In this document: positions 20,146 to 32,005 of the stretch, one piece after another
How the letters are laid out: each line of letters starts with the position of its first letter
Position numbering within the stretch: the stretch's first letter is position 1
NCBI GenBank assembly: GCA_963565915.1
Contig: OY751490.1
Coordinates: 1,240,001 to 1,304,000, forward strand
Direction of reading: 5' to 3'
From: Entoloma clypeatum
Lineage: Eukaryota; Basidiomycota; Agaricomycetes; Agaricales; Entolomataceae
DNA: 64,000 nucleotides
Made by a program: the position numbers and the translations under genes
The notes under the pieces: generated by a model
Told to the model about the DNA's origin: nothing
The model's input: the letters and a program-made list of their open reading frames with translations, nothing else
The model's database searches: none

Positions 20146-23100
20146 TCAGAGTGATGTGAGTGGACCCAGTTTGTCAGGATAAGTGGAATGAAAGTCGGAG
20201 ACAAGCTCGGGGGCATTTTCCAGTTCATTGGCTGGTAGCCAAGAGAATTCTTCATCAGTGTTTTCATATCCTAACCAACGGATGAAATATAGTAGCTTGC
20301 AGCTACGTCGTCGGTCAATCTTTGAGTCAATGATTTCAGCAATCTCGTACTCAAGTTCTCCGTCAATGTCAATCGGAGGAGGCGGAGGTTGGGTTCGATT
20401 TGGAATGGTGTTGGGAGTTGCGGGTTCAAGCATGGAGACATGATAGACAGGGTGAACACCGCGGAATGTGTTGGGGAGTCGGAGGATAAAGGAGTGTGTG
20501 CCGGGTTGTGCAATGATCTCATATGGTCCCAAGTACTTTTCTGAGAGTTTCTTGGATGGGCATGTTGTGTGGAAGAACTGTGCTTTGATGAAAACCTGTT
20601 GTCCGACAGAGAATGTCGGAGCTGCAATCTGATTATTGTCAGAGGACTTTTGGTAACATTGTTGAGTGTCGGAGATGGTGGATTTCAGTTCTTGGTGAAG
20701 TTTGTCTAAGTCGGTCACAAAGGATTGGGCTCGGAAAGAGGCAAGGTCTCGTTCCGGGTGAACAGTAATGTTCGGATGGTAACCCTTGTTAGCAAAGAAG
20801 GGAGATATGCCAGTGGTAGCACTAGGTGCATTGTTGTACGCAAACTCCACAATCAGGAGGAGAGCGGACCAGTTGTCCTGTTGGTAGTTGCAGAATATCT
20901 GCAAGTACTGTTAGAGGGTCTGGTTAGTGCATTTGGTTTGGCCATCGCCTTTGGGATGGTAACCGGAGGTGAAGTGGAGGGTCATGTTTAGAGCCTTTCC
21001 GAGAGATCGGAAGAATCGGGAGACAAATTCGGGGCCGCGGTCAGAGGTGACATGTTCGGGGATGCCGTGTTTAGAGAAGACATGTAATACAAAGAGTATG
21101 GCAAGGTCTTTGGAGGTGCAGTGAATGGTTGTCAGAATGAAGATACTTTGCTTCGTTAATCGGTCAACAATAACGAGGATGGAGTCAAAGTTGTTGGAGG
21201 TCAGAAGGGTCTCGATGAAATCCATCGAGATAGAATTCCAAGGATGTTCGGGGATCGGAAGCTGTTTGAGTAGGCTGTAAGGCTTGTGTCTTTGTGGCTT
21301 CGATCACATGCAAGTGGTACATGATTTGCAATAGTGTTTGATAAAATCTTGTATTCCAGGCCAGGTGTAGTCGCGCTGAATGAGACTGAGTGTCTTGTTC
21401 TGACCTGGGTGTCCAGCAAGCATATGATCGTGCTTGTGCTGTAGGACTTGGAGTCGGGAACATATATCTGATCATCATGTCGGAGGAAACCATCGGGGTC
21501 GAGAGACCAGCAGGGTTTAGGATCTTTGGAAAGAGTGTTATAAAGAGTGTCAGATGGGAGTGCTGTGAGTATGTCATGGTGGAGCTTCTCTGTGTCCATG
21601 ATAATGGTTGCACAAAGGATGGGCTCAAGGAGTTGAGTCATGCAAACTGAAGCAGAGAGCTGTTCTTGTGAAAAGACTGGTCGGAGGTTGGTCGGATTGA
21701 TGTTGACATTGTCGCTATTTCCCCCTTTAGGGTAGACATCCCAACATCTAGTTAGAGAGTTGGGTTTAGTTTCCAATCAGCCAGGGCGGAATCGGATGAC
21801 AAGGTTGAACTGAGAAAGGTATTCCGACCATTGGACTTGTTGGCGTGAAAGAACTTTGGCGTGAAAGAACTTTGGTGTTGGCAGAATACTCAAGATTTTT
21901 GTGGTCGGTAACGACATCAATTGGAGTACCGGAGCCTTCGAGGTAATGGCGTCAAATTTTAAATGCTTCGTGGATGGCAAGAAGTTCCTTATTGTGGGTG
22001 TCATAGTTTACTTCAGGGGCCATAAAGGTGCGGGAATGGAATGCGACAGGGTGGACTTCATTGTCGGAGGTGACGATCAACAAAATAGCTGCTAGGGCAT
22101 AGTCGGATGCGTCGGTTTCGACAATTATCGGAGAGTTGGGGATCCAGTGTGTCAGGATTGGAGTGGTGGTAAATGCCTTTTTCAGGTCATTAAAAGCGGT
22201 TCGAGTGTCATTGGAGAACAGCCAAGTGGCATGTTTCCTGGTTAAATGAGTGAGTGGAATAGTGTTGTTGGAATAGAATGGAATGAAATGTCAGTAAAAA
22301 TTTGCAAAACCTAAAAAGGACTGAACGTCCTTTAATCTGCACGGTTCAGGCCAATCCTGAATAATCTTGACTTTCGCTTCTGACATTTTGAGTCCGTTGG
22401 GAGAAAGGATAAATCCAAGATATTCTACATTTTTTGGCGGAGAAGTCGCACTTGTTGGCGTGGGCATAAAGACCATGTTGTCGGAGTTGTCGGAGGACTT
22501 CTCGGACATGTTTTTTGTGTTCCTCGGGGTTGTCGGAGTAGATCAGGATGTTGTCGAGGTAAACGGTAATGCAGATGTCCAGAAGGTCGGAGAAGGTGTC
22601 ATTCATAAAATGTTGGAAGGCTGCAGGTGCATTAGACAATCTGAATGGCATGACTAACCATTCAAACAATCCATAGCGAGTGCGGAATGCAGTTTTCCAT
22701 TCATCACCTTCAGCAATGCGGACTAAGTGGTATGCATGTCGGAGGCCTACATATGGTGGTATAAACACATGCTTTGCCGGCAGTGGCTAAGAGGTCAGAG
22801 ATCAGCAGAAGTGGGTATCGGTCCTTCTTCATCCATCTTTCTTTTGGACAAAGAGGATCGGAGTGCCGTGAGGTGAACTAGAAGGTTTGATGAAACCAAT
22901 ATTGAGATGCTCGTCAATGAAGTCTCGGAGGGATCCAAGTTTGGATTGCGAGAGTGAGTACATTGGACCAATTGGAGGGGAAGTACCTTCCTCCAAATTG
23001 ATCTTGAGGTTGTAAGGTCGGTGGGGTGCAAGTGTGTCAGCTTTTTTCTTACTGAATACATCAGCAAAATTGTGGTATCCCTCGGGTGTGCCAGAGAGGT

Positions 23101-23758
23101 CGGAAATGTTGTTGGTGATGGACCGTGAATTGGTGGAGATGTCGGAGAGGTGAATGCAGAAACCATATGCCCCAGGAGCTTTACAAGCATGGAGATATGC
23201 AGCTGCATTGACCATGGTAATCTGTGGCAGGTCGGAGGTGCTCGGAGTGAGCGGATCGGAGGTGCCCATTGGAGAGGGCAGACACTGCAGAGGTGGCAGA
23301 GCTGCCTTAGCAGTCGACGTCGGAGTTGGGCTTGGAGTGTTGGGTAACATAGAACAGAATATGTTACTGCCCAATACCCAGTCAATCATCAGATTGTAGC
23401 GGGTGAGCCAGTTGTGTTCTAGAACCAAATTACAAGACGAATCGAGGTTTGTCACGTAAAACGTGATGGTCAGAAGTTCACCGGAAGGGAATCGGAGAGG
23501 AAGGTTGATAGATTGCATGATATAAGTATTTGAAGAACCATCAAAAAGTTTCAGAATCATAGGTGAAGGAATCAGAGTTGGAGATAAGTCTAAAGAAGAA
23601 ATAAATCTGGTATCTGCAAAGCAATGGGTAGAGCCAGAATCAATAAGAGTACGAATCGGAAGAGAGTTGGAAAAGATTGGAGATATCAAATCAATACATA
23701 AAGAGTTCAGATTTGAGAGAGTGGATGCATTGAGTCGGAGGGTTTCCAAGGGTGCACA
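20146..23758 (-). pseudogene. pol: Gypsy-B pol: protease, RT, RNase H, integrase, chromodomain; heavily broken
   Basis: From 23749 downward: aspartic protease (RTLIDSGSTHCFAD), the start of RT (FIKPSSSPHGTPILFVQKKDG), the RT core with YLDN where YLDD is expected, a short RNase H remnant, and the integrase core with MDF and TSDRGPEF. Its third catalytic position reads GQTKC where GQTER is usual. Then come the integrase C-terminus and a chromodomain (around YFIRWLGYENTDEEFSWLP) ending at 20146. At least five frame breaks separate these pieces. The RT Asp-to-Asn and integrase Glu-to-Lys changes are each explained by one G-to-A step. The coding sequence could not give active enzymes. Confidence 0.88.
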
Positions 23759-23799
23759 AAAGGGGTCAACGCAATCCCCAGTATGTGCTGGAATCTGAG

Positions 23800-25049
23800 G
23801 ACTGCTTACTATTTTTTTGACTCAGTCATCTTCTCTGATTTGTCCTCAGCTTGGGCTGCGCAGGCCTTTGCTTTGGCATTAGCAGATGACTTCTTTGAGC
23901 AGTCGGATGTCTGATAATCCATGTTGCCGCAAAACATGCATAAATCATTATCAAATCATCATTGGCGTTCTTGGGGAGTTAATTTCTTGTCTTTGCCAAG
24001 TTTCTCGGAGAGGGCGGATTTTGGAGAGGTGGATGATGATTTTTGTTGTTGTTGCAAGTTGGGTTTAGACAATGAGTTGTTGGAAGATGATGAAGTGGGG
24101 GTCTGTTTTTTGTTGGATTTGTCAGATTTGTCAGATTTTGGAGTGGATTTGTCAGAGGAGTGCGATTTCTTGTGTTGACGTTCCCAGTAGCAAGCATCAA
24201 TGTTATGGGCCATTACTTTCAACTTGGCAAGAGTCTTCGGTTTGGGAAAAGTCCCTAAAACATCCTTGATGTGTTCTGCTAAACCAGTATAGTACCGATA
24301 TTGGAGTGTGCCATCATCCCACTGTGTGCGAGCAGAAAGATGCTTAAAGTCCACATTGTAACATAGGATTTTCTGATTGTTGCACATCTGAAGGTGGTCC
24401 AGGCTATCCTCTGCTTCTCTGGTTGGATCGATAGGTCTGAATTTGGATCAGAGAATGTGCACAAAGGTGGACCAGTCATCCAACCAGACAGTGTCGTCAT
24501 CGGACTCTCCCAAGAGGGTGGGCTCAAACCATTCGGGCGCGGTTCCTCGGAGGTACGATAGAGCGAAACTGACTTTGTTATTATTGTCGTCAAAAGCGGG
24601 GTTGTTTCGAAATACAGGGTGCATTGTGCGAGGAAACTGGTGAGTTTCCGAGAGTCGGAACCGTCAAAAGTGTCAGGTTCCTTCGACTTCTTTTTCAGAG
24701 CTTTCGGAGTCTCTCTACGTCGGAGCTCCTGCATCATAAGGATGATTGCTTGAGTGAGGTTTGGAGTTTGCTTGCGATGGAAAGGGTTATTGTCATTGAA
24801 AGGAGAAGTCAGAGATTTGTGGGAATGACGGGATCCTTCAGGAATCAGAGGTCCCAATGTCTGAGGTGTTTGGAGACGAGGTGTCGGAGATATGGGGTCA
24901 GGTTTGGGTCCTGCAGAAAAATCTTGGAACATATGCAGAAATGATGCCCTGGTGTCCTGCAGGTTTGAAGCTTCTCTCTGGCTGCTGCTGCACAGGAGTT
25001 CTGAGTGGTGTGGGCTGCCATAACTGGAATTTGAAATACCGATAAGCAA
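23800..25049 (-). pseudogene. gag: Gypsy-B gag, broken
   Basis: Minus-strand segments 25049-24279 and 24387-23959 are overlapping, frameshifted parts of one gag. The capsid region includes KEPDTFDGSDSRKLTSFLAQ and YWERQHKKSH, followed by a Ser/Lys/Gln-rich linker. Near 23930 a single knuckle reads CMFCGNMDYQTSDC, with tyrosine in the place of the conserved histidine (CAT to TAT would do it). Pol follows after a short gap. Confidence 0.75.
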
Positions 25050-25053
25050 GTGG

Positions 25054-25065
25054 CAGTTTGAATAT
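25054..25065 (-). promoter_or_regulatory. Primer-binding site of Gypsy-B (self-priming type)
   Basis: On the minus strand, two bases after the LTR, ATATTCAAACTG is the exact 12-nt reverse complement of CAGTTTGAATAT at 25308-25297. That sequence lies about 30 bp downstream of a TATTTAAA box (25342-25332) in the LTR. Confidence 0.8.
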
Positions 25066-25067
25066 AC

Positions 25068-25542
25068 TGTTATGAACTGATCAACAATTTGTCGGAGCTA
25101 TGTCGGATGCGTCGGAGGGTCGGATGTCAGAGTGCATGAAACGTAGGTGGAAGGACTTGGCTTCAACCTGTGTGTTGTGCCCTCGCTTATGTGCCATTGT
25201 CCTCATTTTGGAAGATCAGAGGATTGGAGGATCGGAGGTCAGACTCAAGTTAAGAGTCGGAAAGAGGACAGGAGGTATGATGTCGAATCTAAGTTGATAT
25301 TCAAACTGAAGCTAATACATGATTCTACATAAGTTTAAATACTATGTCGGAGGACGTGTGGCTTCGTCGGAGTCGGATAATAATGAGTGGCTGTTGGAGT
25401 TGTTTGGCATGGTCGGATGTAAGTAATGTATGTAGTAACAGGATTCATAAACAAGTATACAAATAAGAATGTAGCAAGAATGTCGGAGGTGTCAGAGGTG
25501 TCAGAATGGTTGGAAATTGTCGGAGCTGATCAGACTGTAACA
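25068..25542 (-). repeat. 5' LTR of Gypsy-B, TCGGA-rich
   Basis: 475 bp; the minus strand reads TGTTACAGTCTG to GTTCATAACA. The plus strand has about 12 TCGGA motifs (about 0.5 expected by chance), seven of them TCGGAG; none was seen in reverse orientation. Confidence 0.85.
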
Positions 25543-25554
25543 TAATGTGCCTGC

Positions 25555-26044
25555 CACAAAACCAGCTATTTATAGCTGCCACTGCATGGTTCGATGAGAA
25601 CCTATTCCCTAAGTGTCACAAAGGCAAAATGCCAACAGTTACACAGTACCAGGATCCTACCAATATGGGATGGAATGATCCTGAAGACCCTTCTGTACCA
25701 ACAGACCGATTATGATCATAATCACTCCGAACCCCCCTCTGAGCCTCCACACTCACAGCCACCTGCTGAGGATCAAAGACAGGACCATGGAAACCAGCCC
25801 TGGACCCCTAGGCCTTACCAGCCAGGGAAGCGCAAGCACATGAATCAACCAGAAGATGGATGTGACCATCTTTCTGGTGACCATCATCCAGAGACTCTGC
25901 GTCCTCATCGAAATCGGACACAAACCCAATGTCCCGGAAATGTATATGGCGATATGCCAGCAACAGATGTTCATAATCAAGGACAATGTGAATGGCGGAG
26001 AACTGTCAACGAGGATAACTTGAGGATTCCATACAACCCAGTGA
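25555..26044 (+). pseudogene. Copia-C pol fragment (integrase C-terminus to hinge)
   Basis: The plus strand encodes LFIAATAWFDENLFPKCHKG near 25580-25640, closely resembling the Copia-B segment IFIGTTAVFDETLFPRC. After a frame change near 25710 it gives a Pro/Gln-rich hinge ending CPGNVYGDMPATD (about 25935-25975). It lies between the Gypsy-B LTR and the truncated end of Gypsy-A2. Neither LTR nor RT is present. It is a third Copia family, or a distant Copia-B relative. Confidence 0.65.
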
Positions 26045-26209
26045 TGGCGGGGTTGGTTTCCGTGGATGTGGTGGTGGCGGTGGACATGGTGCGGAGGATG
26101 TTGGAGAGATAGAGGAAAAATGGAGTAGCTATATTGAAGACGGAGTGGAGAACTCGGTGGGTTTTTAACTGATGAGGTCGATGCTGTTGCTGATTTCAAC
26201 GGGTGTCTT

Positions 26210-29200
26210 TTATCGTGGACGTGACGGGTTCTGCCGATGGAAATCATGGATCAAATCTTGAGCGTTCTGAACATTAGCTCGCGGTTCCCATGTGTTCTCT
26301 TCTGGGCCATATCCTTCCCATTGGACGAGGTACTGGATCTTTCCGCAGAACTTTCGAGAGTCCAGGATCGTAGACACGTGGTACTCTTCCCGTCCTTCGA
26401 CGATGATCGGATCAGGGGCTGGTTTCTTTTTCTGGATGGCGTACTTCGGAGTTTCATATGGTGACAACAGGGTCTCGTTGAACACAGGGTGAATCATCTT
26501 CCAAGTCTTCGGAAGATCAAGAAGGTACGCGCTAGCTCCTTTCTTTTCTAGGACTTTGAATGGTCCATGTCGGAGTGCATCAAGTTTCTTTGAGGGTCGA
26601 TTGGTCCTGATGTTAGTCCCTTCCAGCCACACCTTGTCTCCAATGCGGTAGTTCCGAGACAGACTTCGTCACGTATCAACTGTCTTCTTCATCTGATCCT
26701 GTGCCTGTTTCAGTGCTGCATTGGCTTCTTCTCGTGCTTGCCTGAGCCTCCCCAAGAAGCTGTTGGCAGCCGGGTTGGTGTCTTCCAACACAAGTTCTCC
26801 CTTCCAAGGATGCAAGCCATATTTGAGGTAGAATGGTGTGTGCTTTGTCGCCTGATGTTCTTTATCATTGTACTGGAATTCAGCAATTGCGATACACTCA
26901 GCCCAATCATCTTGTAGATGGTTGACGAAGTTTCGTAAGAACGCTTCTGTTTCCTGATGCGATCGTTCGGCCTGTCCATCAGTCTGTGGATGGTATGCCG
27001 TGGACAGATTCCTTTTGATCCCTAACATGCGGCAAAGTATCTCCATGAACTTCGCAGCAAACTGTGGTCCCCTGTCACTGATGATCTTCTTGGGGATCCC
27101 ATGAAGCTTCCATATCTGATCCCGATAGATCTTGGCTAATCCTTCAGCCGATAGTTCCACGGTTGTCGGAATGAGGTGAAGCATCTTTGAATGTCTATCT
27201 GTGATGACCAGAATCGCATTCTTTCCATCGGACTCTGGTATTGGTCCCACCACGTCAATCTTGACAAAGTTCCATAAGAACACTTCTGTTTCCTGATGCG
27301 ATCGCTCGGCCTGTCCATCAGTCTGTGGGTGGTATGCGGTGGACAGGTTCCTTTTGATCCCTAGCATGCGGCAGAGTATCTCCATGAACTTCGCAGTGAA
27401 CTGCGGTCCCCTATCGCTGATGATCTTCTTAGGGATCCTGTGAAGCTTCCATATCTGATCCCGATAGATCTTGGCTAATCCTTCAGCTGATAGTTCCACG
27501 GTTGTTGGAATGAGGTGAAGCATCTTTGAATGTCTATCTGTGATGACCAGAATTGCATTTTTTCCATCAGATTCTGGTATCGGTCCCACGACGTCGATTC
27601 CTATGTCTTCCCATGGGTGACTTGGTGCTGCATGGGGATGTAGCGGAGCATGTCGCTTTTGTCGGTTAATCTTGTTGCGTTGACAAGTGTCGCAACCCTT
27701 CACGTACTTCTTCACATCATGCAGTATGGTAGGCCACCAGTAGGTGCGAGTGAGGAGTTCATGTGTCCGGTACTGTCCTGGATGTCCAGCCACTGGTGCA
27801 TCGTGTGATTCAAACATCAATTCTTGTCGCAATTGTGGATCTGGCGGGACATAGACTCGTTCGCCTGCATATGTGATGCCGTTTTCCTGTTGATACCAAT
27901 GAGGATTCTTCTTTAGACCCTGGGCTACTTCTGTCTCCATGCGGTTTGAACCCTTGATGCGTGCAATCCACGGATTTTCAATGGTCGTGACGTTTCCAAT
28001 TTTGATGGAATCAGATGTTTTACCCCCTTCAAAGAACTGTTCCTCTGTGAACATCTCCATTTGTACCACATCTTCTGATTCCAACCGTTTCAAGAATAGT
28101 CCCTCCTTGAGCATTTGGTCACTGTCCTGTGGTTCGAGTTCCGCTTCATACCAGGGTAAGCGTGACAGGATGTCCGCTTTCACATTGGTCTTGCCGGGCA
28201 CATGCCGTAATTCAAAGTCATAGTCCTGTAACTTCATTTTCCAGCGTCGCTGTCGTTGATTCAGGTCCTGAGGACGACGGAAGTATTCCAGGTTCTTGTG
28301 ATCGGTCAAGATTTCAAAACGTTCCTTGGCTTCGAGCAGATAGTGTCTCCAATCTTTCAATGCTTCCACGACTGCCAGAAGTTCCTTGTCGTATATCTCG
28401 TAATTCTGTTCGGCCGCGGACATGGTCCGCGACAAGAACGCGATGGGGTGCCATTTGTCGTCTTGCTTCTGAGAGAGTACTGCTCCAATTGCATAGCCCG
28501 ATGCATCGGTTTCAACCCTGAACTGTCCCTCTGGTTTTGGTAATGCCAAGACCAGTGCCGATGTAATTGCCTGTATGAGACCTTCAAAGGCTTGCTGCTC
28601 TGTTGGTCCCCAAGTAAATGCCATACCGCCTGTGAGCGCGGTGAGAGGCTTTGCGATGTTTGAGTACCCTTCAATAAATTGTCGATAGAAGTTAGCAAAT
28701 CCAAGGAACTTCTGAACTTCCTTTTTTGATGTGGGTGCTCACCAGTTTCGAATTGTATCCACCTTCTCAGTTTCCATCTCAACACGTCCCTCACCAACCA
28801 CATATCCCAATATAGGACATTTCGTTACTTCCCATAAACACTTCTTCTCCTTTAGGAACAAATCATTGTCCGATAGGATTTGTAGGATTTCTTCAGTGTT
28901 TCGTGCGAGTTCTTCCTTGGTTTTACCGATAACCACGATGTCATCCATGTAGATCACGCAGATACGTCGGCGGATCTGGTCCCGGAATAGACTAGCCATC
29001 ATTCGAGAGAACGTTCCCGGGGAGTTGCAAAGACCGAAAAACATGACCAATGGTTTGAACAATCCTCGACTGGTGAGGAAGGCAGCTTTCCATTCATTGC
29101 CCTCCTTAATCCGGACGTTGTTATAGCCCCACATGATGTCCATTTTATTGAAGTAGACCGCATCTTTCAGTACGTCCAAGAGATCAGATATTCGTGGGAG

Positions 29201-30198
29201 TGGGAACTCGTCTCTGACCGTGAATTTATTGACCATGTGGTAATCTTGTACCAATCGTTTGGAGCCATCCTTTTTGTTGATGAAGAAGCAAGGGGAGGCA
29301 TAAGGGGATTTGGACGGGCGGATCTTTCCCGTTGCTAGACCCTCGTCAATGAATGCGTCCAATTCTTCTTGTTCCTTTTGTGTCATAGGATATGTATTTC
29401 CCCCTAGTTCCTTTGGTGCGTCTGGTGTAAGTTCGATACCATGGTCCCATTCCCTTTCCTTTGGGATCTTGTCAAAGTTCTCTTTCTCGAAAAGATGAGC
29501 AAATCGTTCAACATATGAGGGTCGTTTGGTTGTGGGAGGTGGTGTGGGAGTGACAGCTTCCAAAATAGGGTCTCCAGGCTTTCATTTCTGATCCGACTTT
29601 TTGGGTGCATCTTTGTCGCGCACCTCAACCATGCGAACCCGGTGTTTGCGACCATTAAGGTTAATCCTAAAATCCGAGTGTTTGGTCCGACATGTTGTTG
29701 GGCACCGGTTAAATGTTACCGCGCCGGTTGTCCAATTGATTGTGGGGTTGTGGTGTACCAACCAGTCATGTCCCAAGAGCATGTCCGTCCTCCCAATGTC
29801 CAGTACCATTGCTTCCATGGTTTCCTGATGTGCTCCCAAATCCAGCTTGACTTCGGCAAGTTGGCTCGCTTTCTGTTGTCGATTTGGTGATCCATCCGCA
29901 TTTAGAATTGCTATGGGTGGTATTCCTCGTGTGGGGAGGTTCTGTTCGCGTACTATTCTGGGATGAATGCATGTGCGTTCACATCCGCTGTCAACCTCAG
30001 GTCGGATAACCTTTGGTCCTCGTCATGTTTTGAGCTGCGCTAACAGCCTGATTTCTCGTCTTTTTGGAGGTTTATCTCCCTTCACAATCTTAGTCGACGC
30101 AGCGGCTCGCTTGGCAGGGATGACATAGGTTCTATTGTCTGCAGTCATACAAGGCAAGCAAGTCCGTTTAATAGATAAGGGTCGCGACTTAGCGTCGT
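26210..30198 (-). pseudogene. pol: Gypsy-A2 pol with duplicated integrase core, four or more in-frame stops
   Basis: It has the same domain order as Gypsy-A1: protease (VDSGCERTC), RT (YMDD near 28945), RNase H (ETDASGYAIGAV), integrase zinc domain and core, and chromodomain (QWEGYGPEENTWEP). TGA stops lie near 30022, 29582, 28739 and 26669; otherwise the frame is unbroken. The integrase core is present twice in tandem (about 26935-27273 and 27274-27612). The repeat is 339 bp (113 codons), so the frame is kept, and each copy carries its own IDVVGP, SDRGPQF and TDGQAERSHQE motifs. The two copies have since diverged slightly. Confidence 0.9.
26935..27612 (-). repeat. In-frame tandem duplication of the integrase catalytic core (2 x 339 bp)
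   Basis: The sequence at 26935 recurs at 27274 with an offset of 339 bp and a handful of substitutions. The copies meet at the coding motif NFVKIDVVGP, where the end of one core runs into the start of the next. Confidence 0.88.
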
Positions 30199-31422
30199 TT
30201 AATCGGACCCTTCGGGAAAATCCTTCTCGTCGGCTTCTAAGATTGTGGTTTCATCATTCTCGGCATCTTCCTTGGACACCTTCCTAACCCTTCCGGAGTT
30301 CTTCTTCGGCTTGCGGCAGTTGCGCGCGATATGGCCTTCTTGGTCACAGTTGAAACACTTGCAACCATCTTTCTTCTTTGGAGCGCTACAGTCTTTAGCC
30401 AGATGACCGAAGCGCTGACAGTTGTAGCAACGGGCTACTCCTGCTTTGTCGATCTCCATGGCTTTGCCCTGACCACCATAAGTGGTACCCGATCCGGTGC
30501 GCATGTCGCCGCCACCTCGGATGACCAGTGCGTGTCCTTCCATCTGTCGTCCCTTGTTTCGGATCTCCTTTGCATAATCGGTGTACGTCTTGCCATCGCT
30601 GGCCACTTGTTCAGAGATTCTGCGGTTGACGTTCTTCTGTAGGATGTATTTCCCAGTTTCTTCGCCAAGGTTTGACAGTTTCAAGAGTTCTTCAAATTCA
30701 TCCAGGAATTCATCAACAGTGCGTTTCTCTTGTTTCAGGACTTCGAGTCTCGCTTTGGCAGTGACCGACTTGTTGGCGATGGAGAATCGTGTGGCAATAT
30801 CATTGGAAAAACCTAGCCAGGTGATGTTCTCGTTGTCCACGGCAAGAGCGTCTAACTTGTTACTGGCCCAGTGTCTGCCGGACCCTTCCATCATGCGGGA
30901 TAACACCGCAAGAATCTTCTGATCGTCTGTTAGGCTCTTTTGGAACCTGATGTATAGTTTGGTGGCTTTCCACCACTCGTCCAAGGTGTGTCTGTCCTTG
31001 AACATCCCAGGATCCTTGATGATCTTGGATGTATCCATTGTTTGTACAGCCGGAGCTTCTGCCATGTTTAGAGTCTGCGGAGGAGAAGAGGAGTCGGGTT
31101 GTTGGGATGAAGATGGGGTTCGGGATACAGGTAAGGATTGAAAATGAGTCCCTGTTCTAGGCGTCTGTTCGATATCTGACTGCGCGGAGTCAAAAGTAAA
31201 TTCGTCAGGGGACTCGTTGGCGGAATCGGTGGCAAAACGTTCAGAGTATTTCCTTTGTAAATCTCTAAGGAATCTCTGTTCCTGCACGTCTGTTGGTCTC
31301 GAGAAGGGGTCAAGTCTCTCGTTTCGTGCCCAGCAGTTGTACTCGGTCTGTTGTTCTTCGGTGGTGAAGTGGGCATAGATCTGCTGCTTCGAGTAAGACG
31401 TGATGATGTGGCTCTGGGACGT
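30199..31422 (-). pseudogene. gag: Gypsy-A2 gag, start codon lost
   Basis: The frame is open from 31422 to the stop at 30199 (407 codons) and encodes the full Gypsy-A gag: acidic N-terminus, capsid region, and two CCHC knuckles (CYNCQRFGHLAKDC and CFNCDQEGHIARNC). The codon aligned with the Gypsy-A1 ATG is ACG (31422-31420), a single transition. It is otherwise the best-preserved gag of this family here, with no internal stop. It could in principle be translated from ACG or an internal codon. Confidence 0.85.
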
Positions 31423-32005
31423 CTTGATGTGAGCGTCCTAATCAATCTTCTGATAACGGTTGTCTGGACACCGATAAACTCTCTGATCTCTGTGATCCGA
31501 CCTGTCTGAGGTCCTTCTTGAACGCGAAAGCTTTCGAGTTCGTTCTGTCGGGCGTTGTAACGCGCGATCTGGTGTTGCCGAGCGCGATGGATGCTCTCTG
31601 CTATCTCGCAGTGGGGGCAATGCTCATCGTTGTCTAGTTCTTCATCAAGCACCTGCTGTAGGATGCGACGGATCTCCGATTCGATGTACTGCTGGATGAG
31701 TGTAAAATCGATACTGTCTTGAGGACTTAGCTCCTCCTGTCGGGCTTCTGGCGTGCTTGTTGAAGTTCCACCTGGGCGCTAGCCACAGGTGTACTGAGCA
31801 ACATAGCTACAGTGGAAGTACTCTACGATACCGCTATGGTCACTTACATGGTTTGGAGGGGGTAAGGCTAGTGAGAACAGTTGAGGCTGGTGAGAGCGAT
31901 GGAGCTGGTTAAGAGTCAAGAGACAACTTGTTGATATTGACAGTTTCCTGGTCTTATATACCGTACTACTGTTTGTACCAACCAAACAAGTATGTAATGA
32001 AGATA

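Larger units (their letters stand above)
19350..25542 (-). mobile_element. Gypsy-B, degenerate chromodomain Ty3/Gypsy retrotransposon with an antisense Zn2Cys6 gene
   Basis: On the minus strand: a 475-bp 5' LTR (25068-25542), self-priming PBS (25054-25065), gag (about 25049-23800) and pol (about 23758-20146). Beyond pol the plus strand carries a two-exon Zn(II)2Cys6 gene (19350-20109), tail-to-tail with pol. The 3' LTR is missing, because the sequence meets a Gypsy-A LTR at 19349/19350. Gag and pol carry many frameshifts and stops and have lost catalytic residues. The whole element is unusually dense in TCGGAG on the plus strand. Confidence 0.85.

Noticed and set aside
25594..26112. 172-codon Pro/Gln-rich plus-strand ORF
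   Set aside because: It starts and ends in different elements: most of it is the out-of-frame Copia-C hinge, and the end runs antisense into Gypsy-A2.
31068..31652. 194-codon minus-strand ORF overlapping Gypsy-A2 gag
   Set aside because: Its first part is the leader ORF reported above; the rest is an alternate frame of gag.
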